A stretch of DNA of 64,000 nt from Rhizobium sp. 9140. Lineage in GTDB: Bacteria; Pseudomonadota; Alphaproteobacteria; Rhizobiales; Rhizobiaceae. Both the position numbers and the translations under genes were made by a program. The DNA is taken from NCBI RefSeq assembly GCF_900067135.1, contig NZ_FJUR01000001.1, positions 1,553,501 through 1,617,500 of the forward strand, read 5' to 3'. The notes beneath the pieces are model-generated. The model was not told where the DNA came from, made no database searches, and saw only the letters and a list, made by a program, of their open reading frames with translations. Positions within the stretch are counted from its first letter, which is position 1. Every line of letters begins with the position of its first letter. This document shows, piece by piece, positions 45,421-55,217 of this stretch.

Positions 45421-46005
45421 TCAGACCCAGCCGACCGTTCCGTTCTCGATCTTCAATATCCGGTCCTGCGGAATGGCCCCCATCGAGGCCTCTTCGGGCG
45501 CCATGGCGCCCAGCAGCTTGAAGACGCTGCGAATGACGCCGCCATGGCTGACGCAGACGGTGGGAACCGTGACGTCCTTCATCCAGGATGCGATGCGCCA
45601 GGAGAGGATCTCGTAGCTTTCCGCGTCGTCGCCGGGGGGAATGAAGTCCCACTTGGAGGCCTCGCGCTCGGCAACCCGCTCCGGCACGCTCGCCTCCAGC
45701 TCTTCCAGCGTGAACCCTTCCCAGTCGCCGAAGGAAACCTCTCTCAGACGGTCGTCGGTCCGGTAGGCCTCGGGCGCAAGCCCCATCGCGCCGCGCAGCA
45801 ACTCCATCGTCTCGCGCGTCCGCCCGAGCGGGCTTGCCACATAGTCGAACGCGGTGGCTTGCGTGCCGAGGATGCCGGCCAGCGCCCGGCCGTTGCCCCG
45901 CGCCTGTTCGCGGCCCGTATCGTTGAGCGGAATGTCCTTCTGGCCCTGGAGGCGGATTTCCGCATTCCAATCGGTCTGGCCGTGACGGATCATGTAGATC
46001 AACAT
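45421..46005 (-). CDS. Histidine phosphatase (phosphoglycerate mutase-like) family protein
   Basis: The 194-residue protein has the RHG motif (IYMIRHGQTDWN), a second catalytic region (ASPLGRTRETMELL), an acid residue in REVSFGDWEGF and the second His in VCVSHGGVIRSVF. These define the phosphoglycerate-mutase-like histidine phosphatases; the substrate is not predictable. ATG 46005 was chosen since homology starts there (LIYMIRHG). It is followed 96 bp upstream by fabI on the same strand. Confidence 0.9.
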   Translation of the reverse strand: MLIYMIRHGQTDWNAEIRLQGQKDIPLNDTGREQARGNGRALAGILGTQATAFDYVASPLGRTRETMELLRGAMGLAPEAYRTDDRLREVSFGDWEGFTLEELEASVPERVAEREASKWDFIPPGDDAESYEILSWRIASWMKDVTVPTVCVSHGGVIRSVFKLLGAMAPEEASMGAIPQDRILKIENGTVGWV

Positions 46006-46101
46006 GGGAATTTGCCTGACTGTGGGGGAGGGCGCGACGCGCATCTCCGGAGAGACCGGATCAGGCCGGCCGCGTGGCGATGCGCGATCGAAGAAGCAAC
46101 G

Positions 46102-46920
46102 TCAGTCCTTGACGACGGCGATATCCGGCGCGTCGACGGCCTTCATGCCGACGACATGGTAGCCGCTGTCGGCATGGTGCACTTCACCGGTCACCGAGCG
46201 CGAGAGGTCCGACAGCATGTAGAGGCCGACATCGCCGACCTCGTCGATCGTCACGGTGCGGCGCAGCGGCGCGTTGTATTCGTTCCACTTGAGGATGTAG
46301 CGGAAGTCGCCGATGCCGGAGGCGGCCAGCGTCTTGATCGGGCCGGCGGAAATGGCGTTGACGCGGATGTTCTTGGGGCCGAGATCGACCGCGAGATATT
46401 TCACGCTGGCTTCCAGCGCCGCCTTGGCAACGCCCATGACGTTGTAGTTCGGCATCACCTTTTCGGCGCCGTAATAGGTCATGGTCAGCAGCGATCCGCC
46501 ATCCGTCATCAGCTTTTCCGCGCGGCGCGCGACCGAGGTGAAGGAGTAGACCGAAATCTGCATGGTCTTGGCGAAGTTGTCGGGCGACGTATCGACGTAG
46601 CGGCCGGTCAGTTCGTCCTTGTCGGAGAATCCGATGGCGTGGACGACGAAGTCGATCTTGCCCCAGGTCTTTTCGATATGGTCGAAGACGGCATCAATGC
46701 TGGCTTCGTCGGACACGTCGCAATGGCCGGCGAGAATGCCGCCCAGTTCGGCCGCCAGCGGCTCCACGCGCTTCTTCAGGGCATCGCCCTGATAGGTGAA
46801 GGCGATCTCGGCACCCTGCGCATGGATCGCCTTGGCAATGCCCCAGGCGATCGACCTGTTATTGGCGACGCCCATGATCACGCCGCGCTTTCCACTCATC
46901 AAACCGGATGTCTGCGCCAT
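46102..46920 (-). CDS. fabI: Enoyl-ACP reductase (NADH)
   Basis: The 272-residue short-chain dehydrogenase-fold enzyme reduces enoyl-ACP in fatty acid elongation. It shows GVANNRSIAWGIAKAIHAQGAEIAFTYQ, the YNVMGVAK catalytic Tyr-(X)6-Lys, and the substrate loop near SAGPIKTLAASGIGDF. This is the FabI type, a target of diazaborines and triclosan. Rhizobia often carry more than one FabI. Full length with a normal start. Confidence 0.95.
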   Translation of the reverse strand: MAQTSGLMSGKRGVIMGVANNRSIAWGIAKAIHAQGAEIAFTYQGDALKKRVEPLAAELGGILAGHCDVSDEASIDAVFDHIEKTWGKIDFVVHAIGFSDKDELTGRYVDTSPDNFAKTMQISVYSFTSVARRAEKLMTDGGSLLTMTYYGAEKVMPNYNVMGVAKAALEASVKYLAVDLGPKNIRVNAISAGPIKTLAASGIGDFRYILKWNEYNAPLRRTVTIDEVGDVGLYMLSDLSRSVTGEVHHADSGYHVVGMKAVDAPDIAVVKD

Positions 46921-47187
46921 CGTGTCTGTCCCCGAATGCCTTTTGGATCGGACCGGCCAGGCGCCAGCCGAAATCTTGGTCGAAAATATAATACCCGGAA
47001 CGCGTCCGCACCCGCTCGTCAGCGAGAGGCGGTCCGGTTCACGAGGCCTCGCTATGGCATAGGCTCACAAGGCGTTCAAGCTTGGGGAGGATCAGGAACT
47101 GTTAGGACCGGTAACAAACGGTCAGTGTCCACTATGAATGTCGCATGTTCGTCACGAAGCGTACGAAAAAGCCTGAAGAAAACCGGA

Positions 47188-48342
47188 TCAGAGCACCAGC
47201 CCGTCGCGCTGGCTGCGCATGAGGTCCATCAGCTTCTGGTCGGGACGCGTGCTAAGGGTCAGGCTGAGTTCGATGATCAGGGCGCCACGCTGGCCATCGG
47301 CCGTCGGCAGGCCCTGGTCCGGGATGCGCAGCGGCCTGTCCGGGCCAGACCATGGGGGCACGACGAGCGGCACATGCCCGGTGACGGTTCCAACCGTCGT
47401 GGTGCAGCCGAGCACGGCATCGTGCAGCGATAACGACAGGGTGGTGCGCAGGTCCGTTCCATCGACGCGAAACTGCTCGTGCCGCGCGACACGGATGCTG
47501 ACGAGCGCATCGCCACGCGCGGAACCCTGTCGGTAACCCTGTTCCCGCAGGCGAATCAGGCTGCCATCGGTCGTGCCGGCCGGCAGCGCCACTTTCAGCA
47601 CCTGCCCGTCGGGCAGCGTCGCCGTGACGCGCCGGCGCTTGAACAGGTCCTCGACGGTCGCGACGGCCTCGCAGACGAGATCCGGCACGCGGTCGGCAGC
47701 CGGTTTTTCCGCGTGCCTTTCCCCGTGCTTTTCATGTAACCTGTCCTCAGCCCTCTCGCCCGTCGCGGGCGACGTCGGCAATATCCGGCGGAACAGGCTG
47801 GAGACGATCTCGGCCGCCGGTGCGGCGGCGCGGGCAAGAATGCCGGGGCCGAAGGGTGCGCCGGCCGGTGCAGCCTCGGCGGCATGTTCGGGCGCAGCTT
47901 CGTCCGCAACCTTCGCGTCTGCCGGCGGCGCATCGTTTTTCGGCGACGGAGCAGGGCGTGGCGCAGGCTTCGATGAGGCGGCCTGCGCCGCCTCCGGCTT
48001 GCCATTCTCTGTTCCGAAGATGCGAGACACCGCCTCTTCAGCCGTTTCCGGGCCGACGGCCTGTTCGGGTGCCGAGGGGTTGGCGCGGCGCTTCATCTCC
48101 TCCATACGGCGCAGGTCCGCATTGCGGCGGGCCTGGTCGTAGCGGTTGCGCATCTGCGGGTCCTTCAGGACCTCGTAGGCGCGGCCGGCCTCGGCAAATC
48201 GGGCCGTGGCGTTCGGATCTTCACGGTTCTGGTCGGGATGCACGGCCTTCGCCACAGCGCGCCATGCGGCCTTGATCTCGTCGGGGCCGGCATTGCGGCG
48301 CACACCGAGGACGGCATAGGGGTCCTGCATCGACATCTTCAT
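47188..48342 (-). CDS. J-domain co-chaperone (DnaJ/CbpA-like)
   Basis: The 384-residue protein has an N-terminal J domain ([21 protein letters not shown] with the HPD motif in VHPDQNRED), an Ala/Pro/Glu-rich linker of ~130 residues, and a C-terminal DnaJ-C substrate-binding domain ([29 protein letters not shown]). There is no Cys-rich zinc finger, so it resembles CbpA/DnaJ type II. It should recruit and stimulate a DnaK. ATG 48342 is preceded by GAGGAT. Confidence 0.88.
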   Translation of the reverse strand: MKMSMQDPYAVLGVRRNAGPDEIKAAWRAVAKAVHPDQNREDPNATARFAEAGRAYEVLKDPQMRNRYDQARRNADLRRMEEMKRRANPSAPEQAVGPETAEEAVSRIFGTENGKPEAAQAASSKPAPRPAPSPKNDAPPADAKVADEAAPEHAAEAAPAGAPFGPGILARAAAPAAEIVSSLFRRILPTSPATGERAEDRLHEKHGERHAEKPAADRVPDLVCEAVATVEDLFKRRRVTATLPDGQVLKVALPAGTTDGSLIRLREQGYRQGSARGDALVSIRVARHEQFRVDGTDLRTTLSLSLHDAVLGCTTTVGTVTGHVPLVVPPWSGPDRPLRIPDQGLPTADGQRGALIIELSLTLSTRPDQKLMDLMRSQRDGLVL

Positions 48343-48499
48343 CGTTCATCCTCGTCCAGCATGGGCCGGCTCGTCCAGCATGGGCCGGGTCGCCATTGCC
48401 GGCGGGGATGATGAAAAGAAGCGCCTTAAGGACAGGTTTATTGCGGCAGAACCCGGGCGCATATGTGCGCAGAGGGTTAAAAAAGCGTTTGCGAAAGGG

Positions 48500-48964
48500 T
48501 CAGCTGCGCCGGGCAAAGCTGGTCAGCGTCCAGTTGCCGTCGCCCGTCCGGCAGGTATTGCCGTCGAACTTGGCGATGCCCTGATAGGAATGGCGCGTCG
48601 TCGTGAAGCGGCGGCACACCACGCCTCCGACGGTCTGCTCCTCGATGCTGGAGATGACGCCGGCGCTGCCGGATTGCGCATTGGCCCAGGGAATGGGGTT
48701 GCCGGCGACCTCGCGCACATCGGCGGTGGACACAGCGGTTTGCACGGCGGCCGCATCGACCATTGCCGGGCTCGGTGGAGCGGGGATGGAGCCCGTGCGG
48801 ACATTGTCGACGCCGGCGGCGTCGCCGAGGCCGATCCCGTTGCCCATCCCGTTGCCCATGCAGCCGGAGAGCCCGGCCACGCAGAGCCCGAGCGTCATCG
48901 CGCCCGCAAGGCGCGAGAAGAGCTTGGTGTCGCAGACGCGTTTTGCTATGTCTTTCACGGTCAC
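48500..48964 (-). CDS. Outer-membrane lipoprotein, RT0821/17-kDa surface antigen type
   Basis: The ~154-residue product has a lipoprotein signal ([17 protein letters not shown]; lipobox LSGC) and a C-terminal domain with [23 protein letters not shown] and [15 protein letters not shown], like the 17-kDa surface antigen family. After lipidation it should sit in the envelope. I chose the GTG at 48964 (or 48958) because no ATG lies before the signal; the longer frame to 49048 is antisense to pdxH upstream sequence. Function unknown. Confidence 0.75.
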   Translation of the reverse strand: MTVKDIAKRVCDTKLFSRLAGAMTLGLCVAGLSGCMGNGMGNGIGLGDAAGVDNVRTGSIPAPPSPAMVDAAAVQTAVSTADVREVAGNPIPWANAQSGSAGVISSIEEQTVGGVVCRRFTTTRHSYQGIAKFDGNTCRTGDGNWTLTSFARRS

Positions 48965-49060
48965 CCTGTCGGACTGGAAATGGCTACGGTGTCGCTCGAA
49001 ACGGCATGTCCGCGGCCTACATGTGAGGTCAGCATCGGCAGCCTGCATTGGAAACAGAAT

Positions 49061-49681
49061 ATGACGGAAACCCGGTTAACAACTGGTGACTTCACCGAGG
49101 AAAACGAACCATTTACGCTGTTCGGCGCCTGGCTGAAGGAGGCGCAGGAAACCGAGATCAACGACCCCAACGCCGTGGCGCTCGCCACCGTCGATCCGGA
49201 CGGCCTGCCCAATGTCCGCATGGTGCTGCTGAAGGACTTCGACGCCGACGGTTTCGTGTTCTACACCAATTTCGAAAGCCAGAAGGGCCGCGAGATCCTG
49301 GCGACCCGCAAGGCTGCGATGTGCTTCCACTGGAAGAGCCTGCGCCGTCAGGTCCGCCTGCGCGGCACGGTCGAGATCGTCAGCGATGCGGAGGCCGACG
49401 CCTATTACCAGTCGCGCGCCCGCGGCAGCCGCATCGGCGCCTGGGCCTCCAAGCAGTCCCGCCCGCTCGAAAGCCGTTTCGCGCTGGAAAAGGCCGTCGC
49501 CGAGTTCACCGCCCGCCACCCTATCGGCGAGATCGAGCGCCCGGCATACTGGTCCGGCTTCCGCATCCGCCCGGTGTCGATCGAGTTCTGGAAGGACGGC
49601 GCCTTCCGCCTGCACGACCGTATCGAGTTCCGCCGGCCAGAGACGGCGGGCGACTGGTCCAAGGTGCGCATGTATCCCTGA
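49061..49681 (+). CDS. pdxH: Pyridoxamine 5'-phosphate oxidase
   Basis: The 206-residue FMN enzyme makes pyridoxal 5'-phosphate from PNP or PMP. Landmarks: [52 protein letters not shown], and the C-terminal [21 protein letters not shown]. Length is typical. The frame is open far upstream (to 48380) but homology starts at ATG 49061. It is convergent with the deacetylase gene, 3 bp apart. Confidence 0.95.
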   Translation: MTETRLTTGDFTEENEPFTLFGAWLKEAQETEINDPNAVALATVDPDGLPNVRMVLLKDFDADGFVFYTNFESQKGREILATRKAAMCFHWKSLRRQVRLRGTVEIVSDAEADAYYQSRARGSRIGAWASKQSRPLESRFALEKAVAEFTARHPIGEIERPAYWSGFRIRPVSIEFWKDGAFRLHDRIEFRRPETAGDWSKVRMYP

Positions 49682-49684
49682 CGA

Positions 49685-50710
49685 TCACGCGCCCCGCATC
49701 AGGCGGAATGGTATGCCGGAGGCCAGCGCCGAGACATGGCCCGGCCTCTGGAAATGCCCGTTGAGCGAGATCCGGGGCAGGGCGGTCGGGTCGGCATCGC
49801 CGTCAAGCGTACCCGGCCGGGTCGTTACCGCGACGAGGCCCTGGCCGCCGGCAAGCCGCATGTCGCGGGGCGATACGGCCCGCGCATCGCCATAGGGATA
49901 GGCAAACGTTGTCGGACGAACGCCGGTGATCGCGGCGACGGCATCGACGGACCGCACGATCTCGTCTTGCGCATCCGCATCCGACAGCCGCGCCAACGCC
50001 CTGTGGGTCAAAGTGTGCGCTCCGATCGCGGCTCCCGGCAGGCGGGAGAGCACGCCAAGCCCAGCCCCATCCAGCGTCAGCCGGTCGGTGAGCGACAGCG
50101 GATCGAGCCCTTCGGCGCGGGCCAGCCGGTCGATGTCGGCAACCGCCGTCGCCTCGTCCACCGCATGCACGAAATCGGCAAAGCGCGCGAACGCCGCCTG
50201 CATCTGCTGCGGTGTCTGGAGGTGCAGGCGCTCCGGCCCGGCGCCGAAATCGAAGGTCAGCCGCGGCTTGGCCCGCAGCAGCTCCGCCAGCGTCTCCCAC
50301 CAGAGGCTCCGCGTTCGCGTCACGAAACCCTCCGCTGCAAACACGGTGAACGGCACGCCGTGATGGGCAAAGACCGGGGCGGCATGGTCGAGATTGTCGC
50401 GATAGGCATCGTCGAGCGTGAAGACGGCAACCGGGGTCCGGTCGTCGCCCGCAAGATGCGCCGGCAGGTCGGCCAGCGCGATGAATTTGTAACCATCCCG
50501 CTTCAGCCGGACGATGGCCGCATCAAGGGATTGCGGCGTGATCTCCAGATGTGCATTCGGCGAAAACATCGCGGCGACGAACGGCCGCACATGATGCAGC
50601 GTAAAGATCGCCCCGCGCCCGCGAGCTTGCCGCATCAGCCCCGCCGCCGACAGGCCGCGCGAAACCGCCAGCCCGCCGGCAATGGCACCCCTCTTGATCA
50701 ACCGCTTCAC
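49685..50710 (-). CDS. Polysaccharide deacetylase (NodB-fold) family protein
   Basis: The 341-residue protein has a NodB-type domain: VFTLDDAYRDNLDHAAPVF with the metal-binding Asp pair, IGAHTLTHRALARL with the HxxxH ligands, and FAYPYGDARAV. It is likely a zinc-dependent N- or O-deacetylase acting on a glycan. I see no clear signal peptide; the N-terminus is basic (KRLIKRGAIAGG). The start is a GTG at 50710; the frame continues to 50935 without better evidence. It separates pdxH from a cluster that is normally attached to cytochrome oxidase genes. Confidence 0.82.
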   Translation of the reverse strand: MKRLIKRGAIAGGLAVSRGLSAAGLMRQARGRGAIFTLHHVRPFVAAMFSPNAHLEITPQSLDAAIVRLKRDGYKFIALADLPAHLAGDDRTPVAVFTLDDAYRDNLDHAAPVFAHHGVPFTVFAAEGFVTRTRSLWWETLAELLRAKPRLTFDFGAGPERLHLQTPQQMQAAFARFADFVHAVDEATAVADIDRLARAEGLDPLSLTDRLTLDGAGLGVLSRLPGAAIGAHTLTHRALARLSDADAQDEIVRSVDAVAAITGVRPTTFAYPYGDARAVSPRDMRLAGGQGLVAVTTRPGTLDGDADPTALPRISLNGHFQRPGHVSALASGIPFRLMRGA

Positions 50711-50933
50711 GACCTGCCGACACTCCTGCTGGATGGATGACGTCACTGTAGGGCGCTTGGGGTAAAGGCTCCCTGAACGATGGACATCATCGACCGCAGA
50801 GCGGCATCCGACGCGCCTGTCGCCTTTGTCGCAGATGTTCGATTGGACGAAGCCCCGCATTGCCGATACAAAGTCCGTCACGGACGGGACGACCCTGCGC
50901 GTGCCGCCGAACACGGATGATCGAGGGACAATC

Positions 50934-51317
50934 ATGACCGAAGACAGCGCGCATTATCCGCCGGTCGATCCCATCAAGGCGGGCCTGCGCGGCCGCTGCC
51001 CCCGCTGCGGCGAGGGCAAGCTGTTTCAGGGCTATCTCGCCTTGCGCCCAAGCTGCGCCGCCTGCGGGCTCGATTACGATTTCGCCGACGCGGGCGATGG
51101 CCCCGTGGTCTTCGTCATCCTCATCATCGGCTTCATCACCGTGGGGGCCGCGCTCTGGGCCGAGGTCAACTACAGTCCGCCGCTGTGGCTGCATTTCCTG
51201 CTCTGGATTCCGCTCGCCATCGTTCTGTCGCTCGCGCTCACGCGCATGCTGAAAGGCGTGCTGATCGACCTGCAATATCGCAACAATGCCCGGCCCGGCG
51301 AAATCGACCGTGGCTGA
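50934..51317 (+). CDS. DUF983 membrane protein
   Basis: The 127-residue protein has an N-terminal zinc-ribbon-like set (GRCPRCGEGKLFQGYLALRPSCAACGLDY) followed by two membrane helices (PVVFVILIIGFITVG..., WLHFLLWIPLAIVLSLAL). DUF983 genes usually sit in the alphaproteobacterial cytochrome c oxidase operon between ctaE and surf1. ATG 50934 has GAGGGA upstream; the longer frame starts at a TTG (50826) and is not conserved. It overlaps the surf1 start. Confidence 0.88.
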   Translation: MTEDSAHYPPVDPIKAGLRGRCPRCGEGKLFQGYLALRPSCAACGLDYDFADAGDGPVVFVILIIGFITVGAALWAEVNYSPPLWLHFLLWIPLAIVLSLALTRMLKGVLIDLQYRNNARPGEIDRG

Positions 51318-52113
51318 GCCTGCCTCAGCTGCCGGCACGACACCCCGCCGGGGCGGACCCGTCGCGCGCCTGTTTTCGGCCGTCCTCCTGCTCGCGCTGT
51401 TTGCGGCTCTCGTGTCGCTCGGCACATGGCAGATGCAGCGGCTGCACTGGAAGGAGGGCCTGCTCGCGGCCATCGCCGAGCGCCGCACCGCCCCGCCGGT
51501 GGATGTCGACGCCATCGCCGCGATGGTGGCCGCCGGCGAGGATATCGAGTACCGCACGGTCCGCGTCTCCGGCGTCTTCGAGAATGGGGGCGAGCGCCAT
51601 TTCTTCGCGACCTATAACGGCCAGACCGGCTTCTACGTCTATACCCCGCTGACGCTGACCGACGGCCGCGCAGTCCTCATCAATCGCGGCTTCGTGCCTT
51701 ACGAGCGCAAGGACCCCGCCACTCGGCCGGGAAGCCAGCCCGAAGGCCCTGTCACCCTGTCGGGCCTCGCCCGCGCCCGGCTCGATGCCAAACCCTCCTG
51801 GGTGGTGCCGGAGAACGACATTACCAAAAACATCTTCTACTGGAAGGACTGGACCGCGATGACAACGGCCTCCGGCCTGTCACCGGCGCGCACGCTGCCC
51901 TTCTTCATCGATGCCGATGCGACGCCCAATTCAGATACGCTGCCGGTCGGCGGCGTCACCCAGTTCGATCTGCCGAACAACCATCTCCAATATGCGCTCA
52001 CCTGGTACGGCCTTGCCGCAGCGCTCATTGCCGTCAGCGGCCTGTTCGTCGTCCGCAGGCGCGCCGAGGCGCGCGCCGGGCAGGCCGCACCTCACCACCG
52101 GACGCCGGAATGA
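51310..52113 (+). CDS. SURF1-family cytochrome c oxidase assembly protein
   Basis: The ~267-residue protein has an N-terminal helix ending in LVSLGTWQMQRLHWKEGL, a periplasmic domain (VLINRGFVPYERKDPATR; the NNHLQYALTWYGLA conserved segment) and a C-terminal helix. SURF1 helps insert heme a into cytochrome oxidase. I prefer the GTG at 51310, overlapping the DUF983 stop; ATG 51286 is an alternative. Its end overlaps the DUF1304 gene by four bases. Confidence 0.9.
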   Translation: MAEPASAAGTTPRRGGPVARLFSAVLLLALFAALVSLGTWQMQRLHWKEGLLAAIAERRTAPPVDVDAIAAMVAAGEDIEYRTVRVSGVFENGGERHFFATYNGQTGFYVYTPLTLTDGRAVLINRGFVPYERKDPATRPGSQPEGPVTLSGLARARLDAKPSWVVPENDITKNIFYWKDWTAMTTASGLSPARTLPFFIDADATPNSDTLPVGGVTQFDLPNNHLQYALTWYGLAAALIAVSGLFVVRRRAEARAGQAAPHHRTPE

Positions 52114-52475
52114 CGCTGCTCGCCCAGATCTTCACAGGCCTCACGGCCCTCCTGCATGTCGGTTTTCTCGTCCTGGAAATGTTTCTCTGGACGAAGCCGG
52201 CGGGTCGCCGCATCTTCCGTATGACGGCGCCGCAGGCCGAGGCGACGCGGGTGCTCGCCGCCAATCAGGGCCTCTACAACGGCTTTCTCGCCGCCGGTCT
52301 CGGCTGGTCGCTTCTGGCCTCTCCGCCCGCATTTGCCGTGCAGCTACAGCTGTTCTTTCTTGTGTGCGTTGTCATCGCCGCTATATATGGCGCATGGTCG
52401 GTCAGTGCGCGCATTCTTCTGGTGCAGGGCGGCCCGGCGATGCTCGCACTCCTGTTCACAGTCTTGGCGTTCTGA
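52110..52475 (+). CDS. DUF1304 membrane protein
   Basis: A 121-residue protein with four hydrophobic helices: [24 protein letters not shown], a loop with [15 protein letters not shown], and two more helices ending in LLFTVLAF. HxxFxxxEMFLW and NQGxYNGFLA are the DUF1304 signatures. Function unknown. It is translationally coupled to surf1 and sits 4 bp before ispH, so it is part of the same operon. Confidence 0.88.
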   Translation: MTLLAQIFTGLTALLHVGFLVLEMFLWTKPAGRRIFRMTAPQAEATRVLAANQGLYNGFLAAGLGWSLLASPPAFAVQLQLFFLVCVVIAAIYGAWSVSARILLVQGGPAMLALLFTVLAF

Positions 52476-52479
52476 TCCC

Positions 52480-53505
52480 ATGGAATTTCGTTCCGCTGAA
52501 AAACCCGTTTCGCAGAAATCGGCGCTCACGATTAGGCTCTGCGGCCCGCGCGGTTTCTGCGCCGGGGTGGATCGCGCGATCCAGATCGTGGTGCTCGCTC
52601 TGAAGGAATTCGGTGCCCCTGTCTATGTCCGCCACGAGATCGTGCACAATCGCTACGTCGTGGAAGGACTGGAGGCCAAGGGCGCGATCTTCGTGGAGGA
52701 ACTCGACGAGATTCCCCCGGAGCATCGCAAGCAGCCGGTCGTCTTCTCGGCCCATGGCGTACCGAAATCCGTGCCGGCCGATGCCGACCAGCGCAATCTC
52801 TTCTATCTCGATGCGACCTGCCCGCTGGTGTCCAAGGTCCACAAGCAGGCCATGCGCCACAACCGCATGGGCCGCCACGTCGTGCTCATCGGCCATGCCG
52901 GCCACCCCGAAGTCATCGGCACCATGGGCCAGTTGCCGGAAGGCAGCGTGTCGCTGGTCGAAACCATCGATGACGTCGATACCTACACGCCGCCCGATCC
53001 CGACAATCTCGGCTTCGTCACCCAGACGACGCTGTCGGTGGACGATACCGCCGGCGTCATCAAGCGCCTGCACGAGCGCTTCCCCAACCTCACGGCGCCC
53101 GCTGCCGACAGCATCTGCTACGCCACCACCAACCGGCAGGAAGCCGTGAAGCAGGCGGCCCCCGGCTGCGATCTGTTCCTCATCGTCGGTGCGCCCAATT
53201 CCTCCAATTCCAAGCGTCTGGTCGAAGTCGCGTTCCGCTCCGGCGCCAGCCAGTCGATCCTCGTCCAGCGCGCCAGCGATATCGAATGGGACACGCTCGG
53301 CGAGATCCGCACCGTCGGCCTGTCGGCCGGGGCCTCGGCACCGGAGGTGATCGTCAACGAGATCATCGAGGCGTTTCGCGCGCGTTATGATGCAACGGTG
53401 GAACTGGCGGATACGGTGGAGGAAACCGAAAACTTCCTCGTCAACCGCGAACTGCGCCACGTGCCTCTGACCCAGGCCGACATGGCCTTCGTCAACGGCG
53501 ACTGA
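52480..53505 (+). CDS. ispH: 4-hydroxy-3-methylbut-2-enyl diphosphate reductase
   Basis: The 341-residue iron-sulfur enzyme makes IPP and DMAPP in the last MEP-pathway step. The three cluster cysteines are visible in [27 protein letters not shown] and [20 protein letters not shown] and [10 protein letters not shown] are also typical. The frame is open from 52333 but ATG 52480, just after the DUF1304 stop, matches the family. Confidence 0.97.
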   Translation: MEFRSAEKPVSQKSALTIRLCGPRGFCAGVDRAIQIVVLALKEFGAPVYVRHEIVHNRYVVEGLEAKGAIFVEELDEIPPEHRKQPVVFSAHGVPKSVPADADQRNLFYLDATCPLVSKVHKQAMRHNRMGRHVVLIGHAGHPEVIGTMGQLPEGSVSLVETIDDVDTYTPPDPDNLGFVTQTTLSVDDTAGVIKRLHERFPNLTAPAADSICYATTNRQEAVKQAAPGCDLFLIVGAPNSSNSKRLVEVAFRSGASQSILVQRASDIEWDTLGEIRTVGLSAGASAPEVIVNEIIEAFRARYDATVELADTVEETENFLVNRELRHVPLTQADMAFVNGD

Positions 53506-53562
53506 CCAAGAGCGGCCCCCGACCTCTGCATCTGCCGTCTCAGGGTGGTGCACGTCACCACA

Positions 53563-53618
53563 CGTCCTCTCCCCCCTTGTGGGGGAGATGCCCGGCAGGG
53601 CAGAGAGGGCTTTCCTTC
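53563..53618. repeat. Half-copy of the palindromic intergenic repeat
   Basis: TCCTCTCCCCCCTTGTGGGGGAGATGCCCGGCAGGGCAGAGAGGGC (given as a landmark: starts CCTCTCCCCC, ends GCAGAGAGGG) is almost identical to the right arm of the 10797-10967 element. It occupies the ispH-thrB gap and has an internal CTCCCCCC/GGGGGGAG-type hairpin. Confidence 0.8.
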
Positions 53619-53641
53619 AACCAACCATCCGCAGGGCTCAC

Positions 53642-54622
53642 ATGGCCGTCTATACCGATATCTCCGAGGACGACCTCAAGACGTTCCTGGCAGCCTATGA
53701 CGTGGGCGATCTCACCTCCTACAAGGGCATCGCCGAAGGTGTGGAGAACAGCAACTTCCTGCTCCACACCACCACGGGCGCCTTCATCCTCACGCTCTAT
53801 GAAAAGCGCGTCGATCCCGGCGACCTCCCGTTCTTCCTCGGCCTGATGCAGCATCTGGCCGATCGCGGCCTCAACTGCCCGCTGCCGCTCGCCCGCAAGG
53901 ATGGCGCGCTGCTCGGCACGCTGTCCGGTCGCCCCGCCGCGATGATCACCTTTCTTGAAGGCATGTGGCTACGCAAGCCGGAAGCCGCACATTGCCGTGA
54001 GGTCGGCCGGGCGCTGGCCGACATGCATGTCGCGGGCGAGGGGTTTGCTCTGTCGCGAGAAAACGCCCTGTCCGTCTCCGGCTGGCGTCCCCTGTGGGAA
54101 AAAGCAAAGGACCGCGCCGACGAGGTACAGCCGGGGCTTGGCGAGGAGATCGCTGCCGAACTCGACCATCTCGAAGCCGAATGGCCGACCGATCTCCCCT
54201 CCGGCGTCATCCATGCGGATCTCTTCCCCGATAACGTCTTCTTTCTCGGCGAGAACCTCTCCGGCCTGATCGATTTCTACTTCGCATGCAACGATCTGCT
54301 CGCCTACGACGTCTCGATCTGCCTCAACGCCTGGTGCTTCGAGAAGGACGGCGCCTTCAATATGACGAAGGGCATGGCGCTGCTGTCCGGCTACCAGTCG
54401 GTGCGCCCGCTGACAGCGGGCGAAATCGCCGCGCTGCCGCTTCTCGCCCGTGGCTCGGCGCTGCGCTTCTTCCTCACGAGGCTCTACGACTGGCTGACGA
54501 CGCCGGCCGGCGCGCTGGTGGTGAAGAAGGACCCGCTCGAATATCTCCGCAAGCTGCAGTTCCACCGCTCGGTGAACACGGCGCTCGAATATGGCCTGAC
54601 GATTTCGGAACCCGACGCATGA
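53642..54622 (+). CDS. thrB: Homoserine kinase (APH-fold type)
   Basis: The 326-residue kinase phosphorylates homoserine for threonine synthesis. It belongs to the aminoglycoside-phosphotransferase-like ThrB form: [26 protein letters not shown] (nucleotide site), then [15 protein letters not shown] (catalytic Asp and Asn) and [11 protein letters not shown] (metal Asp). ATG 53642 begins [14 protein letters not shown], the family start. The stop overlaps rnhA by four bases. Confidence 0.94.
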   Translation: MAVYTDISEDDLKTFLAAYDVGDLTSYKGIAEGVENSNFLLHTTTGAFILTLYEKRVDPGDLPFFLGLMQHLADRGLNCPLPLARKDGALLGTLSGRPAAMITFLEGMWLRKPEAAHCREVGRALADMHVAGEGFALSRENALSVSGWRPLWEKAKDRADEVQPGLGEEIAAELDHLEAEWPTDLPSGVIHADLFPDNVFFLGENLSGLIDFYFACNDLLAYDVSICLNAWCFEKDGAFNMTKGMALLSGYQSVRPLTAGEIAALPLLARGSALRFFLTRLYDWLTTPAGALVVKKDPLEYLRKLQFHRSVNTALEYGLTISEPDA

Positions 54623-55077
54623 AACACATCGACATCTTCACCGACGGCGCCTGCTCGGGAAATCCGGGTCCCGGCGGCTGGGGCGCCGTGCTGCGCTATG
54701 GCGAGACCGAAAAGGACCTCTGCGGCGGCGAGGCCGAAACCACCAACAACCGCATGGAACTGCTCGCCGCCATCACCGCGCTCACCTCTCTGAAGGAGCC
54801 ATGCGAGGTCGATCTGCACACCGACAGCAAATACGTCATGGACGGCATCATGAAATGGATCCACGGCTGGAAGAAGAACGGCTGGAAGACCGCCGACCGC
54901 AAGCCGGTGAAGAACGGCGAACTCTGGCAGGCGCTCGACGCAGCCAACCGCACCCACAAGGTCACCTGGCACTGGGTCAAGGGCCACGCCGGCCACCCGG
55001 AAAACGAACGCGCGGACGAGTTGGCGCGCAAGGGCATGGAGCCGTTCAAGACGAAGCGGGCGGTGAAGCTCGGGTGA
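54619..55077 (+). CDS. rnhA: Ribonuclease HI
   Basis: The 152-residue enzyme cleaves RNA in RNA-DNA hybrids. All four catalytic acids are present: [11 protein letters not shown] (Asp), NRMELLAAI (Glu), [11 protein letters not shown] (Asp) and [10 protein letters not shown] (Asp), along with the basic-protrusion segment GWKKNGWKT. Translation is coupled to thrB (ATGA). Confidence 0.97.
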   Translation: MKHIDIFTDGACSGNPGPGGWGAVLRYGETEKDLCGGEAETTNNRMELLAAITALTSLKEPCEVDLHTDSKYVMDGIMKWIHGWKKNGWKTADRKPVKNGELWQALDAANRTHKVTWHWVKGHAGHPENERADELARKGMEPFKTKRAVKLG

Positions 55078-55104
55078 GGTGTAGCCAATTTCGGGGCGGC
55101 GCTA

Positions 55105-55177
55105 GCCCCTCATCCGGCTGCCGGCACCTTCTCCCCGTTTTGACGGGGCGAAGGTGGCGGCAGCCGGATGAGGGGCT
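55105..55177. repeat. Intergenic hairpin repeat downstream of rnhA
   Basis: GCCCCTCATCCGGCTGCCGGCACCTT at the left end pairs with its near reverse complement at the right end (AAGGTGGCGGCAGCCGGATGAGGGGC), with an inner CCCCGT/ACGGGG stem. It is a single large hairpin of ~73 bp, related in style to the other intergenic palindromes and possibly acting as a terminator between rnhA and the convergent peroxiredoxin gene. Confidence 0.75.
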
Positions 55178-55217
55178 GCCGCAGGGAAGGACACAGTCCT
55201 CAGATCTGCTCCGGCCC

